Source: JACTMI01 sp964618415 (lineage in GTDB: Bacteria > Acidobacteriota > Thermoanaerobaculia > Multivoradales > JAGPDF01). From it: DNA of 64,000 bases. The stretch lies in the NCBI GenBank assembly GCA_964618415.1, contig CAZUAT010000002.1:1-64000 (forward strand). The letters are read 5' to 3'. The notes below the pieces were generated by a model. The model was not told the DNA's origin, did not search any database, and saw nothing but the letters and a program-made list of their open reading frames with translations. Each line of letters begins with the position of its first letter. Position 1 is the stretch's first letter. The position numbers and the translations under genes are program-made. Below, one piece after another: positions 17,080-26,170 of the stretch.

Positions 17080-19024
17080 GCCGGGCGTGGACGACCGTTC
17101 TGACGCCGGCGCACCCTACCGGCCCGCAGACGCTGCTTCGCCGCCGTTCCGGATTGGTCCGTGGAGGGTGGAGCCGGGCCTCAACCGCCTGGACGGGCCG
17201 ACCGGAGAGGTGGCGGTCGAACCCCGGGTGATGGAGGTCCTCGTCTGCCTGGCCCGGCACGCCGGAGAGACGGTGAGCAAGGAGCAGCTGCTCGCGGAGG
17301 TCTGGCACGGCGCCTTCGTCGTCGAGGGGGTGATCCCGAAGGCGATCTTCGCGCTGCGTCAGGCGCTGGGCGACGATGCGGCGGCGCCGCGCTACGTGCT
17401 CACCGTGGCGCGGCGCGGCTACCGCCTGCTCGTGCCGGTCGAGGACGTGGAGCCGGGCGAGTCGGTCCAGCCGCGGCGGCCGGACGGGCCCGACGGGCCC
17501 GACGGAGTGGGGGGCGGCCCGGCTGCGGGGGCCGCGGCGGGCGCGGAGGGCACTCCGCCCGTCACACGCCCACTGCGCACCGCGCTGCTCGTGGCGGTGG
17601 CCCTGCTGGCCGTAGCAGCGGTCGGCTGGCTGCGTCGCAGCCAGCGGGCGATTCCGCCACAACCGCGCGCCGCGATCACGGAGCTGGCGGTGGCCCGCTT
17701 CGGCGCCGCCGGCGGGGTCGACGCCGAACTGCTGGCCGGCGCGCTGTGGGCCGAGACGGTCGGCGAGCTGGTGCGCTGCGAGCGGCCGGCCGTACAGCTC
17801 CTGCCCGCCGGTTCCGATCCGCTGGCCCAGGCCCGGGCCGAGGGCGCCGACGCTCTGCTGCTCGGCACGGTGGACGCTTCGGGGCCGACCGTGCGGGTGG
17901 AACTGCAGCTGCTGGATACGGCGAGCGCCCAGCTCGCCTGGACCGGCAGCTTCGAGCGCGAACCGGGCGAACTGCTCGAGCTGCGGCGACTGCTCGCCGC
18001 GGCGGTCGCCGAGCGGGTCGGCGCCCGCCTCGACGACGGGGGAGCGGGCGCGTCCACCGAGCTTCTTTCCGAGGCGACCTACCGCCGCTTCCTCGAGGCG
18101 CGCCACCTCTGGATGCGGCGCGGCGGCGACCTCGCGCGCGCACACGAGCTGTTTGCCGCTGTGACCCGGGAGGCACCGGAGTTCGGAGAAGGGTTTGCCT
18201 GGCTCGCGCTCAGTCACGTCACCCGCGCCAACTACCTCGCCAGCGAGCCGGTCGCGGAGCTGGCAGCCGCCGAGGCAGCCGCCCGACGCGCGGTCGAGCT
18301 GGCGCCTGCCGATCCGGTTGCACACACCGCCGCCGGGCTGGTGGCGATCAACCGGCGGGCGGCGGCAACGGAAGCGATCGATGCCTACCGCAAGGCGATC
18401 GCGCTGGCACCGAGTTTCGCGCTGCCGCGCCAGTTCCTGGCCGAGACGTATATGGCGCGCGGGAGGTTCGATGACGCCCTCACGACGCTGGACGGAGCGC
18501 TGGCGCTCGAGCCGCTCTCGCCGATGCTGCAGGCGGTACGAGGGCTGATCCTGATGGCTGCGGGCCGATCCGAGGAGGCCATCGCGCAGTTCGATCGAGC
18601 TCTCGTGCTCGAGCCGCGGTTCACCTGGCTCTATCGCTACCGCGGCTACGCGCTGATTCGGCTCGGTCGCGAGAGCGAGGCGATCGACGCGCTGCTCGGG
18701 GCCCCGCGACGAGCCCAGCAACGACCGGAGTGGCTCGACGGGCACGAGGCGGCGGTGGCCGCCGAAGGACTCATCGGCTACTGGCGGCGGCATGCCGAGG
18801 GGCTCGAGAGCTACGTCGGGAGCGGCGGTGCCGGGGCCCGGCCCTCGCAGCTCGCGGAGGCCTATGCCGCGATCGGGCGCGACGCCGAAGCGATCGCCCT
18901 GCTCGACACGGCCATCGAGCGCGGCGACGGGGAGTACTTCCTCGTTTTGCGCTGGAGCCCGGCGTTCGACCACCTGCGCGGCACGCCCGAGTTCGAGCGC
19001 GTCTACGCGCGCCGTGGGCTGTAG
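17078..19024 (+). CDS. CadC/ToxR-like membrane transcription regulator with TPR sensor domain
   Basis: The 648-aa protein begins with an OmpR-type winged helix (residues about 20-115: VEPRVMEVLVCLARHAGETVSKEQLLAEVWHG, then IFALRQALGDD and YVLTVARRGYRLL). A Gly/Asp/Pro-rich linker and one membrane segment (about 165-187, LLVAVALLAVAAVGW) follow, then a periplasmic FlgO/TolB-like region and about five TPR repeats (about 340-600). This is the one-component CadC layout, in which DNA binding in the cytoplasm is controlled by a periplasmic sensor. ATG 17078 is used here, but GTG 17087 is the better start if the TACAAT at 17074 is the -10. It is divergent from the tagged FG-GAP gene, a plausible target. 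Confidence 0.85.
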   Translation: MPGVDDRSDAGAPYRPADAASPPFRIGPWRVEPGLNRLDGPTGEVAVEPRVMEVLVCLARHAGETVSKEQLLAEVWHGAFVVEGVIPKAIFALRQALGDDAAAPRYVLTVARRGYRLLVPVEDVEPGESVQPRRPDGPDGPDGVGGGPAAGAAAGAEGTPPVTRPLRTALLVAVALLAVAAVGWLRRSQRAIPPQPRAAITELAVARFGAAGGVDAELLAGALWAETVGELVRCERPAVQLLPAGSDPLAQARAEGADALLLGTVDASGPTVRVELQLLDTASAQLAWTGSFEREPGELLELRRLLAAAVAERVGARLDDGGAGASTELLSEATYRRFLEARHLWMRRGGDLARAHELFAAVTREAPEFGEGFAWLALSHVTRANYLASEPVAELAAAEAAARRAVELAPADPVAHTAAGLVAINRRAAATEAIDAYRKAIALAPSFALPRQFLAETYMARGRFDDALTTLDGALALEPLSPMLQAVRGLILMAAGRSEEAIAQFDRALVLEPRFTWLYRYRGYALIRLGRESEAIDALLGAPRRAQQRPEWLDGHEAAVAAEGLIGYWRRHAEGLESYVGSGGAGARPSQLAEAYAAIGRDAEAIALLDTAIERGDGEYFLVLRWSPAFDHLRGTPEFERVYARRGL

Positions 19025-19027
19025 ACT
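19022..19027 (+). promoter_or_regulatory. TAGACT hexamer, candidate leaderless promoter of the EamA gene
   Basis: TAGACT lies 9 nt before the TTG start at 19037, with no Shine-Dalgarno sequence between. It overlaps the stop codon of the regulator gene. Confidence 0.35.
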
Positions 19028-19036
19028 CCGCGCCCC

Positions 19037-19906
19037 TTGACCCCGCTCGCTCTCGCCGCCGCAGCCTCGGCCGCCTTCGGCTGGTCACTGTGTGACCTTT
19101 CCCGCCGCGTGCTGGCGGGTCGAATGACCGCCTGGGCGCTGGTGTTCTGGGTGACGGCCGGCGCACTGCCGCTGCTCGTGGCCTGGGCGGCGCTCAGCGG
19201 CGAGCTCTGGATCGATCCGCGCGGCTACCTGGCGCCGGGGCTCGCATCGCTGGCGGTCAACGTCGCCTCCAATTTCCTGTTCTTCCGGGCCCTGCAGCTG
19301 TCGCCGCTGTCGGTGACTCTGCCGGTCCTGTCGCTCTCGCCGGTCTTCTCGGCGCTGCTCGGGCTGGGCTTTCTCGGCGAACGGCTGAGCCCACGCGGAG
19401 TGACGGGGGTTGCGCTCGTCGTGACCGGGGCGCTCGTGCTGGCGATCCGGTGGCGGCGCACCGGCGAAGCGGGCAGTGGCCGGCGCGTGGAGACGGGAAG
19501 TCTGGTGATGATGGTCGTGGCGCTCGGCTGGGCCTCCACCCTGCTGCTCGACAAGCTGGCGCTTGCCCATATCGGGCCGATTCCTCATGCCCTGGTGCTG
19601 CACATCGGCGTCGCCGCAGTCGCCGCGCTGGTGCTCGGCCGAAGCGGGCTGCGGGCGACACTGCAGCAGCTGCGGCCCAACCGCCTGGCGCTGCTGGCAA
19701 CCATCGTGTTCGGTGCCTTCGCGCTCGGCAGCCAGCTGATGGCAATCCGGGAGCTGCCGATCGGCTTCGTCGAGACACTCAAGCGGGGGATCGGGGCCGC
19801 ACTCGCGGTGGTCTGGGGCCGGGCGTTCTTTGCCGAGCCGGTGACAGCGGCCAAGCTGTCCGCCGTCGCACTGCTTGCCGGCGGCGTCGCCCTGCTCACC
19901 CTCTGA
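19037..19906 (+). CDS. EamA/DMT family permease
   Basis: The TTG start gives 289 aa made almost wholly of hydrophobic helices (about ten). It has two EamA halves: residues 1-135, ending in LSLSPVFSALLGLGFLGERLSPRGVTGVALVVTGAL, and residues 155-289, ending in KRGIGAALAVVWGRAFFAEPVTAAKLSAVALLAGGVAL. The GE-x-L-x-x-x-x-x-x-G segment near the end of each half is typical for drug/metabolite transporters. The substrate cannot be inferred. It follows the regulator by 12 nt. No ATG exists near the N-terminus, and the TTG sits 9 nt after a TAGACT hexamer. Confidence 0.85.
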   Translation: MTPLALAAAASAAFGWSLCDLSRRVLAGRMTAWALVFWVTAGALPLLVAWAALSGELWIDPRGYLAPGLASLAVNVASNFLFFRALQLSPLSVTLPVLSLSPVFSALLGLGFLGERLSPRGVTGVALVVTGALVLAIRWRRTGEAGSGRRVETGSLVMMVVALGWASTLLLDKLALAHIGPIPHALVLHIGVAAVAALVLGRSGLRATLQQLRPNRLALLATIVFGAFALGSQLMAIRELPIGFVETLKRGIGAALAVVWGRAFFAEPVTAAKLSAVALLAGGVALLTL

Positions 19907-19971
19907 CCGCCGGCGGCCGCCCCGGTCGGGTAGAATCGGCCGCGCCTGCCCCCCACCCGCGACCCGCTCCG

Positions 19972-22900
19972 ATGCGCCCCCAGATCCTGCGAACTGCCCG
20001 TGTAGCCGGGCGGACGTGCGCGCGCGCGACCGCATGCGCGTTGCTGCTCGCGGCGGGTGTCGCCACGCCGCTGCTCGCTGCCACGGTGCCGAGCGAACCG
20101 TGGGAGGTGGGGTTGCCGTTCGTGCGCGCCTACAACGTCGCCTCGGGTCTGCCGCAGAGCACCGTGCACGATCTGCTCCTGGGCCGAGACGGTCGGCTCT
20201 GGGTGGCGACGCAGGACGGTCTGGCGCGCTTCGACGGCCATGGCTGGACCGACGTCGAGCTGCCCGTGCCGGAGCGCTCGAACTTCGTCCGCGCCCTGCT
20301 CGTCGATGCCGGCGGCGCGCTCTGGGTCGGTACCCAGGGCGGCGGCCTGTTGCGCTGGTCGGACGGCGCGTGGACGGTGTTCAATGGCGGTGCCGAAGGC
20401 TCGGCGGGGGAGCTGCCGGGGCCGGGCGACCTGCGAGTCAACGCGCTTGCCGAGACCGCCTGCGGTGAACGGCGCTGCCTTTGGGTGGCGACGCACGACA
20501 GCGGGCTGGCACGTTTCGACGGCAGCACCTGGCGCCACTGGACGACTGCCGACGGCCTGCCCGGCGATCGGATCTGGGATCTGCTCGAGGTGAGCGACGA
20601 GACCGGCGACCGCCTCTGGCTCGCCACCGACGGCGGTCCGGCGTGGCTCACGCTGCCGGACGGATCGATCGAGCAGCCCCCCGGCGCGCCGCGCGAGGCC
20701 GCCAACAGTCTCGCGGTGCGGCGCAACCGAGGCTCCGGGCGCGCCGAAGTCTGGGTCGGTCTCTACGGCGACGGATTGGCCGGCTGGGTCGACGACGTCT
20801 GGCAGCGCCTCGGCGTCGAGGCCGGCCTGACCTCGCCTTTCGTCACCGATCTGGCCAATCGCCCCGGCGACCCCGGAGCCCTCTGGGTGGCCACCGACGG
20901 CGGCGGCCTGCATCTGTTCGACGGGCGGCAGGCGCGTCCGTTGTCGCTCGGCGCCGCCAACTCGTCCCACGCCATCTACCGCGTCCTGGAGACCACCGCC
21001 GAACAGGGTGCGGCGGCGATCTGGGCCGGCACCCGCCACAACGGGCTGCTGCGCATCGTGACCGGCTTCTGGCGCTCGGTGGCACCGCCTGGCGGGCTGA
21101 CCGGTCTCACCGTGTCGGCCCTGATGCTGCGGGAGGGCGAGCGGGGAGGCACCGAACTCTGGCTCGGCACCGATGGCGGCGGACTGGCCGTGTGGCGCGA
21201 GGGTGCCTGGCAGCGCTTCTCGACCGCCACCGGCGACCTCGGGCACGACGCCGTCCTGGCGATCGCCGCCACGCAGCGGGTGGGCAATCGGCCCCGGGTC
21301 TGGGTCGGTACGCGCAACGGCGGGCTGGCGGAGTGGGACGGCCGGCGCTGGCACCACCACGATCGAGCCTCGGGCGCGCTGCCGAGCGACCTCGTTCAGT
21401 CGCTGATCGAAGCGCCCGACGCGGACGGGCGGATGCGGCTCTGGGTCGGCACCCGCGAGGGGGTGGCGAGCTGGGATGGCGCGCGCTGGGAGCTGGCCGA
21501 TCCCGAACAGGGCTGGCCGACCAGCTCGGTGTCGGCGCTGCTCGGCACCGCGGCCGCGGATGGCACGCCGACGCTGTGGATCGGCAGCACGAGCGGACTC
21601 CATCGGTGGCAGGGCGGGCGGATGACCCAGTATGCCGACGACCTGACCAACCGCAGCGTGCAGGCGCTTCACCTGCGAACGCAGGGCGATCGCCGTGAGC
21701 TGTGGATCGGCACCGACGGCGGCGGGGTGATGACGCTCGATCCGGATTCCGAGGGCGCGCGCCCGCGACCGCTCGTCCTGCCCGGCATGGGCCCGCTGCC
21801 CAACAAGGTCATCTACTCGATCGTCGAGGATCGGCTCGGACGGGTCTACCTGCCGTCCAATCGCGGCGTCATCCGCCTCACCCTCGAGCCGGGCGACACC
21901 CGGCTCGAGCTGATGACCGAGGAGCACGGCCTGCCGAGCAACCAGGCCAGCCGCGGGGCCGCCGCGCTCGACCCGCGCGGCCGGCTCTGGATCGGCACTG
22001 TCGCCGGTGTCGGCGCGTTCGATCCGCTCCAGGAGCCCCGGGTTCAGCCCACCAAGCCGCTGCTGCTCGACGCCCTGGCGGGCGACGGGTCCGGCCGGGC
22101 CCTGCGGGTGGGGGAGCGTCTGGCGCACACCGAGGCGCGCCTGCGATTCCGCTCGACACTGCTCTCGTTCTTCGGCGAGTCACTGACCCGCTACCGCACG
22201 CAGCTCGAACCGATCGATCCGGAACCGACCGAGTGGAGCGCGGCGCGCGAGCGCGAGTTCGGTCGCCTGCCGGCCGGCAACTACCGCTTCCGGGTCTGGG
22301 GGCGGGACGTCGGCGGCCAGGTCTCCGGGCCGACCGAGCTCGCCTTCACCGTTGCACCGGCGCCCTGGCAGACTGCCTGGGCCCGCCTGGCGATGCTGGC
22401 TGCGCTGCTGGCGGCCGTCTACGCCCTGGTGCGCGGGCGCGGCAAGGTGCACGAGCGGCGCGCGCGTCGCCTCGAGGACCTGGTGGCGGCGCGCACCTCC
22501 CGGCTGGCGCGGGCCAACGCGCTGCTCATCGAGCTGTCGTACGTCGACTCGGTGACCGCCATCCCCAATCGCCGGCGCTTCGACGAGATGTACGAGTCCG
22601 AGTGGCGCCGTGCCGAGCGCACGCATCTGCCGCTTGCCCTGGTGATGGTCGACGTCGACCGGTTCAAGGAGTTCAACGACACCTACGGGCACCAGCGCGG
22701 CGACGAATGCCTGCGCCAGGTCGCCTCCGCGCTGGCCGACGGCCTGTCGCGCAGCGGCGACGTCATTGCCCGCTACGGCGGCGAGGAGTTCGCGGTGATC
22801 CTGCCGGCCACCGACACCGAAGGCGCACGCCGGGTGGCCGAGATGCTGCGTTCCCGGGTGCAGGAACTGGCGATTCCCAACCGTGGCTCCGACCTGGCGG

Positions 22901-23040
22901 GCCTGGTGACGGTCAGCTGCGGGGTGGCCTCGCTGCAGCCGGTCGAGGGGCTGCTCACGGACACCCTGCTCACCGCCGCCGACCGGGCGCTCTACGAGGC
23001 CAAGCGCGCCGGCCGCAATCGGGTAGCGGTCGCCGACTGA
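19972..23040 (+). CDS. Periplasmic-propeller sensor diguanylate cyclase (GGDEF)
   Basis: ATG 19972 yields 1022 aa with a signal-anchor (about residues 15-36). Residues 50-720 contain about 13 two-component-regulator propeller repeats (LWVATQDGLARFDG, LWVGTQGGGLLRW, LWIGTDGGG and similar). A Y_Y_Y immunoglobulin-like domain (about 725-800, ending LPAGNYRFRVWGRD) and a transmembrane helix (about 805-825) follow, then a cytoplasmic GGDEF domain. The active-site motif is intact as GGEEF (936-940), and an inhibitory-site RxxD (RSGD, 927-930) lies five residues before it. It should make cyclic di-GMP in response to a periplasmic signal. This sensor type is usually coupled to a histidine kinase rather than to GGDEF. 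A TAGAAT hexamer lies at 19931. Confidence 0.93.
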   Translation: MRPQILRTARVAGRTCARATACALLLAAGVATPLLAATVPSEPWEVGLPFVRAYNVASGLPQSTVHDLLLGRDGRLWVATQDGLARFDGHGWTDVELPVPERSNFVRALLVDAGGALWVGTQGGGLLRWSDGAWTVFNGGAEGSAGELPGPGDLRVNALAETACGERRCLWVATHDSGLARFDGSTWRHWTTADGLPGDRIWDLLEVSDETGDRLWLATDGGPAWLTLPDGSIEQPPGAPREAANSLAVRRNRGSGRAEVWVGLYGDGLAGWVDDVWQRLGVEAGLTSPFVTDLANRPGDPGALWVATDGGGLHLFDGRQARPLSLGAANSSHAIYRVLETTAEQGAAAIWAGTRHNGLLRIVTGFWRSVAPPGGLTGLTVSALMLREGERGGTELWLGTDGGGLAVWREGAWQRFSTATGDLGHDAVLAIAATQRVGNRPRVWVGTRNGGLAEWDGRRWHHHDRASGALPSDLVQSLIEAPDADGRMRLWVGTREGVASWDGARWELADPEQGWPTSSVSALLGTAAADGTPTLWIGSTSGLHRWQGGRMTQYADDLTNRSVQALHLRTQGDRRELWIGTDGGGVMTLDPDSEGARPRPLVLPGMGPLPNKVIYSIVEDRLGRVYLPSNRGVIRLTLEPGDTRLELMTEEHGLPSNQASRGAAALDPRGRLWIGTVAGVGAFDPLQEPRVQPTKPLLLDALAGDGSGRALRVGERLAHTEARLRFRSTLLSFFGESLTRYRTQLEPIDPEPTEWSAAREREFGRLPAGNYRFRVWGRDVGGQVSGPTELAFTVAPAPWQTAWARLAMLAALLAAVYALVRGRGKVHERRARRLEDLVAARTSRLARANALLIELSYVDSVTAIPNRRRFDEMYESEWRRAERTHLPLALVMVDVDRFKEFNDTYGHQRGDECLRQVASALADGLSRSGDVIARYGGEEFAVILPATDTEGARRVAEMLRSRVQELAIPNRGSDLAGLVTVSCGVASLQPVEGLLTDTLLTAADRALYEAKRAGRNRVAVAD

Positions 23041-23042
23041 GC

Positions 23043-23058
23043 GCGCCGTGCCCGGCGT
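23043..23058. terminator. Hairpin between convergent genes
   Basis: GCGCCG-TGCC-CGGCGT forms a 6-bp stem (one G-T pair) between the diguanylate cyclase stop and the aroC stop, with no T tract. It may end transcripts from both sides. Confidence 0.3.
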
Positions 23059-24260
23059 CAGCTTCGCGGCGATGCCGGCCAGGGTGCCGGGAGCGCCGCG
23101 CTGGCGGCGCGGTGGGCGTGCAGCTCGGCCATCGAATCGCCACCGAACTTGTCCAGCAGGGCGTCAGCCAGCACGAGCGCCAGCATCGCTTCGGCGATCA
23201 CCGCCGCTGCCGGCAGCGCGGTGACGTCACTGCGCTCGTACTGGGCGGCGGCCGGTTCCCCGGTATCGAGGTCTACCGACGGCAGGCCGTCGCGCAGGGT
23301 CGAAATCGGCTTCATGACGATCGTCACCACGACGTCCTCGCCGTTGGTCATTCCGCCTTCCAGCCCCCCGGCGCGATTGGTCGCCCGGCGCAGGCGCCCG
23401 GAGCCGGCATCGCGCACGATGGCGTCGTGGGCAGAAGAGCCGAAGCTGCGCGCCGCAACGCCGGCCGCGCCCAGCTCGCACCCCTTGATGGCCGGGATCG
23501 AGAGCATCGCACCAGCAATCCGGGCGTCGAGGCGACCGGTCCAGGCGACGTGGGTGCCCAGCCCCACCGGCACGCCGTGGGCGATTACCGTCGCCGTGCC
23601 GCCCAGCGTGTCGCCGCGCTGGCGCGCCGTGTCGACGAGCGCCACCATCTCGGCTTCGAGGTCGCGCCGCACGGCGCGCAGCGGCGAGCCGTCGTCGACC
23701 CGACCGAGAGCCTCCCAGTCGGGCACCGGGTCATCCGCGCCGAGCGCTCCGAGGGAGCGCACCCCGCTGCGCAGCTCGATCCCGCACTCGGCGAGCAGCA
23801 TGCGGGCAAATGCGCCCGCCGCCACCCGCGCCGCAGTCTCGCGCGCCGAGGCGCGCTCGAGCACGTCGCGCAGGTCGGTGCGTCGATACTTCTGTCCTCC
23901 CGCCAGGTCGGCGTGGCCGGGCCGCGGGCTGTGCAGGCGGCGCAGGTCGACGAAGGCCGGGTCGAGTTCGGCCGGATCGGCGGAGAGGGCACGTTGCCAG
24001 GCGCCGTAGTCGCGATTCTCGATCCAGAGGGCGAGCGGCGAGCCGAGCGTCTCGTCACCGCGGACTCCGCCGCGGATCTCCACCTGGTCGTGCTCGATCT
24101 GCATCCGTCGCCCGCGGCCGTAGCCGTGCTGGCGGCGTGCCATCTGACGTGCCAGCAGCGCGCGGTCGACCCGCAGTCCCGCCGGCAGGCCGGCCAGGAT
24201 CGCCGTCAGCCCGGGCCCGTGACTCTCTCCGGCCGTCTCCAGATGCAGGCGTCGCAGCAC
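23058..24260 (-). CDS. aroC: Chorismate synthase
   Basis: This 400-aa enzyme converts 5-enolpyruvylshikimate-3-phosphate to chorismate with reduced FMN, the last common step of aromatic amino acid synthesis. Recognisable blocks are the N-terminal AGESHGPGLTAILAGLPAGL, RRQHGYGRGRRM, SPRPGHADLAGGQKY, ERASARETAARVAAGAFA and the late FNM-region equivalent (GGLEGGMTNGEDVVVTI). Length fits the family. The GTG at 24260 is preceded, 7 nt upstream on its strand, by TAAGCT and by no Shine-Dalgarno sequence, so a leaderless mRNA is likely. aroB lies 5 kb away on the other strand. Confidence 0.96.
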   Translation of the reverse strand: MLRRLHLETAGESHGPGLTAILAGLPAGLRVDRALLARQMARRQHGYGRGRRMQIEHDQVEIRGGVRGDETLGSPLALWIENRDYGAWQRALSADPAELDPAFVDLRRLHSPRPGHADLAGGQKYRRTDLRDVLERASARETAARVAAGAFARMLLAECGIELRSGVRSLGALGADDPVPDWEALGRVDDGSPLRAVRRDLEAEMVALVDTARQRGDTLGGTATVIAHGVPVGLGTHVAWTGRLDARIAGAMLSIPAIKGCELGAAGVAARSFGSSAHDAIVRDAGSGRLRRATNRAGGLEGGMTNGEDVVVTIVMKPISTLRDGLPSVDLDTGEPAAAQYERSDVTALPAAAVIAEAMLALVLADALLDKFGGDSMAELHAHRAASAALPAPWPASPRS

Positions 24261-24267
24261 GCCGCGC

Positions 24268-24273
24268 AGCTTA
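24268..24273 (-). promoter_or_regulatory. TAAGCT hexamer, candidate leaderless promoter of aroC
   Basis: Read on the minus strand, TAAGCT is followed by 7 nt and then the GTG start of aroC at 24260. The same TAAGCT occurs before the thioesterase gene at 25545-25550. Confidence 0.4.
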
Positions 24274-24427
24274 TCGGAGGGCGGACGGGAGTCGGAGGGC
24301 AGAGTGGTCCGCCGCCGGCATTGCTCGCTCTTGAGACCCGTGTGGCGCGAGCGATAGCGGCGCGCCGCCGGACGCGGTAGGTTCGGGCCACGATCGAACC
24401 CATGCCTGACCGACGAACGGAGGAACC

Positions 24428-25084
24428 TTGAACGGAGAGTCCGGGAACGGGAGGTTGGACGCCGAGGGGCGGGGCCGGGCCGCCGCCGGCGGACACTTCG
24501 CGGCGGCGGCGCGACCGGCCCTGCTGGAGGATCCGCGGGCGCGCAATGCCGCCATCGTGCTCGTGGGCCTGCTGCTCGCGGCAGTCGTGGTGGCGCTTGC
24601 CATGCTCGGGGCGGCGCGGGGCGAACGGGCCGAGCGCCAGCGCCTGGAAGGCGAACTGGCGCGGCTCGAGGCGGCCTCCGGGGAGATCACGCAGCTGCGC
24701 ATGCGCACCGACCTCGCCGAGGCGCGCGCCCAACAGCTCGACCAGCAGGTCGAGCGACTCCAGACGCCGACCGGGGGCGTACCGGTGGCGGTCGTCGACG
24801 GGGTGACCGCCGGCGGGGAGCCGGCGTTGCTCCAGCTGGGTCCCAGCCACCTCTATGGAGTGCTGCAGCTCCGGGTGGGGAAGGCCGCCCAGGCCGGGCT
24901 GACCGCGCGCCTGCGCAACCGCGACGGAATCGAGTTCTGGCGTGCCGAAGGGCTGACGGCTGATTCTGGCGGCTTGCTGACGCTCGTCGTCCCGGCGCAA
25001 CACCTGCCCCCCGGTCTGATCGGGGCCGAGGTCGACGGGCCGGTGCAGGAGCGCTATCGGATCCTGGTGCGCGCAGCGGGTTGA
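24428..25084 (+). CDS. Single-pass membrane protein of unknown function
   Basis: A TTG start is chosen because GGAGG lies 5 nt upstream (24420-24424), a clear ribosome-binding site. The 218-aa product has a cytoplasmic Gly/Arg-rich tail, one membrane helix (about residues 41-62), a coiled coil (about 64-105, rich in Glu/Arg/Leu) and a C-terminal beta-rich domain (about 110-218, PALLQLGPSHLYGVLQLRV, LTLVVPAQHLPPGLIGAEV). The layout recalls anti-sigma factor or adhesin-like sensors seen near ECF systems, but there is no zinc-binding anti-sigma motif and no sigma factor gene nearby. I do not recognise the family. Confidence 0.7.
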   Translation: MNGESGNGRLDAEGRGRAAAGGHFAAAARPALLEDPRARNAAIVLVGLLLAAVVVALAMLGAARGERAERQRLEGELARLEAASGEITQLRMRTDLAEARAQQLDQQVERLQTPTGGVPVAVVDGVTAGGEPALLQLGPSHLYGVLQLRVGKAAQAGLTARLRNRDGIEFWRAEGLTADSGGLLTLVVPAQHLPPGLIGAEVDGPVQERYRILVRAAG

Positions 25085-25085
25085 G

Positions 25086-25535
25086 TCAGCGCGTCGGCAG
25101 GAAGCGCTCGAAGGCCCCCACCAGCTCGGCGGGGAAGCGGATCGGTCGCCGGGTGGCGGCATCGACCCAGACGTGCTCGGTGGTTGCGGTGGCGATCAGG
25201 TCTCCCGCCTTGCCACCGCGGTGTGAGCTGGCCCGCTCGATCCGGTACTCGAAGGTCACGCCGCGACTGCCGACCCGCTGGACCCAGCAGGCGGCGCGGA
25301 CGACGTCGCCATAGAACGCCGCGGCCCGGTACGAGAGCTGCGCGCCGGTGACCAGCAGGAGCAGGCCGCGCTGCTCGATCTCGGCGTAGTGAATGCCGGC
25401 GTCCAGGCAGAGGCGGGTACGGGCCAGTTCGCACCAGACCAAGTAGTTGGCGTGGTGGACGACCCCCATCTGGTCGGTTTCCGCGTAGCGGACCTCGATC
25501 TCGACGTCGACGTGATGTTCGGGAAGGCCGCGCAC
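25086..25535 (-). CDS. Acyl-CoA thioesterase, 4-hydroxybenzoyl-CoA thioesterase/YbgC family
   Basis: The 149-aa hotdog-fold protein contains the family signature VRYAETDQMGVVHHANYLVWCELARTR with the catalytic Asp of the YxxTDxxGxVHHxxY motif. It hydrolyses short acyl-CoA or acyl-ACP thioesters, and YbgC relatives associate with Tol-Pal systems, but no tol genes adjoin it. The GTG start is followed 9 nt upstream by TAAGCT on the minus strand and has no SD. Its end lies 1 nt from the convergent stop of the membrane-protein gene. Confidence 0.88.
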   Translation of the reverse strand: MRGLPEHHVDVEIEVRYAETDQMGVVHHANYLVWCELARTRLCLDAGIHYAEIEQRGLLLLVTGAQLSYRAAAFYGDVVRAACWVQRVGSRGVTFEYRIERASSHRGGKAGDLIATATTEHVWVDAATRRPIRFPAELVGAFERFLPTR

Positions 25536-25544
25536 GCACCGCGC

Positions 25545-25550
25545 AGCTTA
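25545..25550 (-). promoter_or_regulatory. TAAGCT hexamer, candidate leaderless promoter of the thioesterase gene
   Basis: On the minus strand TAAGCT is followed by 9 nt and the GTG start at 25535. It matches the aroC promoter hexamer. Confidence 0.4.
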
Positions 25551-25626
25551 GCGCGCCGCCGGGCAGCTGCGATATCCTGCGGCGCGCGGAGAAGGAGGGG
25601 CGCGCGAGCGTCCACGGGAGCGCGCC

Positions 25627-26154
25627 GTGCCGATCCATCCATATCAGGGAAAGCTGCCTCGACTGGGGGAGCGGGTGTTTCTTGCCCCGTCTGCCCACCT
25701 GGCCGGCGACCTCGAAGCGGGCGACGACTGCTCGTTCTGGTTCCACGTCGCCGCGCGTGGCGACGTCCACCGGATCCGCATCGGCGCGCGCACCAACGTC
25801 CAGGACGGCACGGTGCTGCACGTCACCCACCAGACCCATCCGCTGACGATCGGTGACGACGTCGTCATCGGTCACTCGACGATGATCCACGGTTGCACGC
25901 TCGAGAGCGGCTGTCTGATCGGCATCGGCGCCCGCGTGCTCGACGGCGCCGTGATCGAGAGCGGCGCTCAGGTCGGCGCCGGAGCGGTGGTGACTCCAGG
26001 TACCCGCATCCCCTCCGGCATGCTGGCAGTCGGCATCCCGGCCCGCGTCGTGCGGCCGCTCTCGGACTCCGAACGTGACGGAATCGCCGGCATCGCCGCC
26101 CGGTATGTCGGAGTGAAGGACCGCTACCTGGCCGAACTCGGGCGCGGATGGTGA
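25627..26154 (+). CDS. Gamma-class carbonic anhydrase-like left-handed beta-helix protein
   Basis: The 175-aa protein shows hexapeptide repeats (IGARTNVQDGTVLHV, IGDDVVIGHSTMIHGC, IESGAQVGAGAVV). The three metal-ligand histidines of gamma carbonic anhydrases sit in the pattern LHVTHQTHP...VIGHSTMIHGC. Family members such as YrdA/CaiE/PaaY are trimers with a zinc or iron site at the subunit interface; not all hydrate carbon dioxide. The GTG start is preceded by GGGAG at about 7 nt. The C-terminal helix ends AARYVGVKDRYLAELG. hisS begins 16 nt downstream, so the two are probably co-transcribed. Confidence 0.9.
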   Translation: MPIHPYQGKLPRLGERVFLAPSAHLAGDLEAGDDCSFWFHVAARGDVHRIRIGARTNVQDGTVLHVTHQTHPLTIGDDVVIGHSTMIHGCTLESGCLIGIGARVLDGAVIESGAQVGAGAVVTPGTRIPSGMLAVGIPARVVRPLSDSERDGIAGIAARYVGVKDRYLAELGRGW

Positions 26155-26170
26155 GGGAGGCCGTGACGCG

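Noticed and set aside
16922..18973. Upstream part of the 1211-aa minus-strand ORF opposite the CadC-like gene
   Set aside because: It is the antisense shadow of a GC-rich coding region; the FG-GAP protein starts at ATG 16921 with AAGGAG and a signal peptide.
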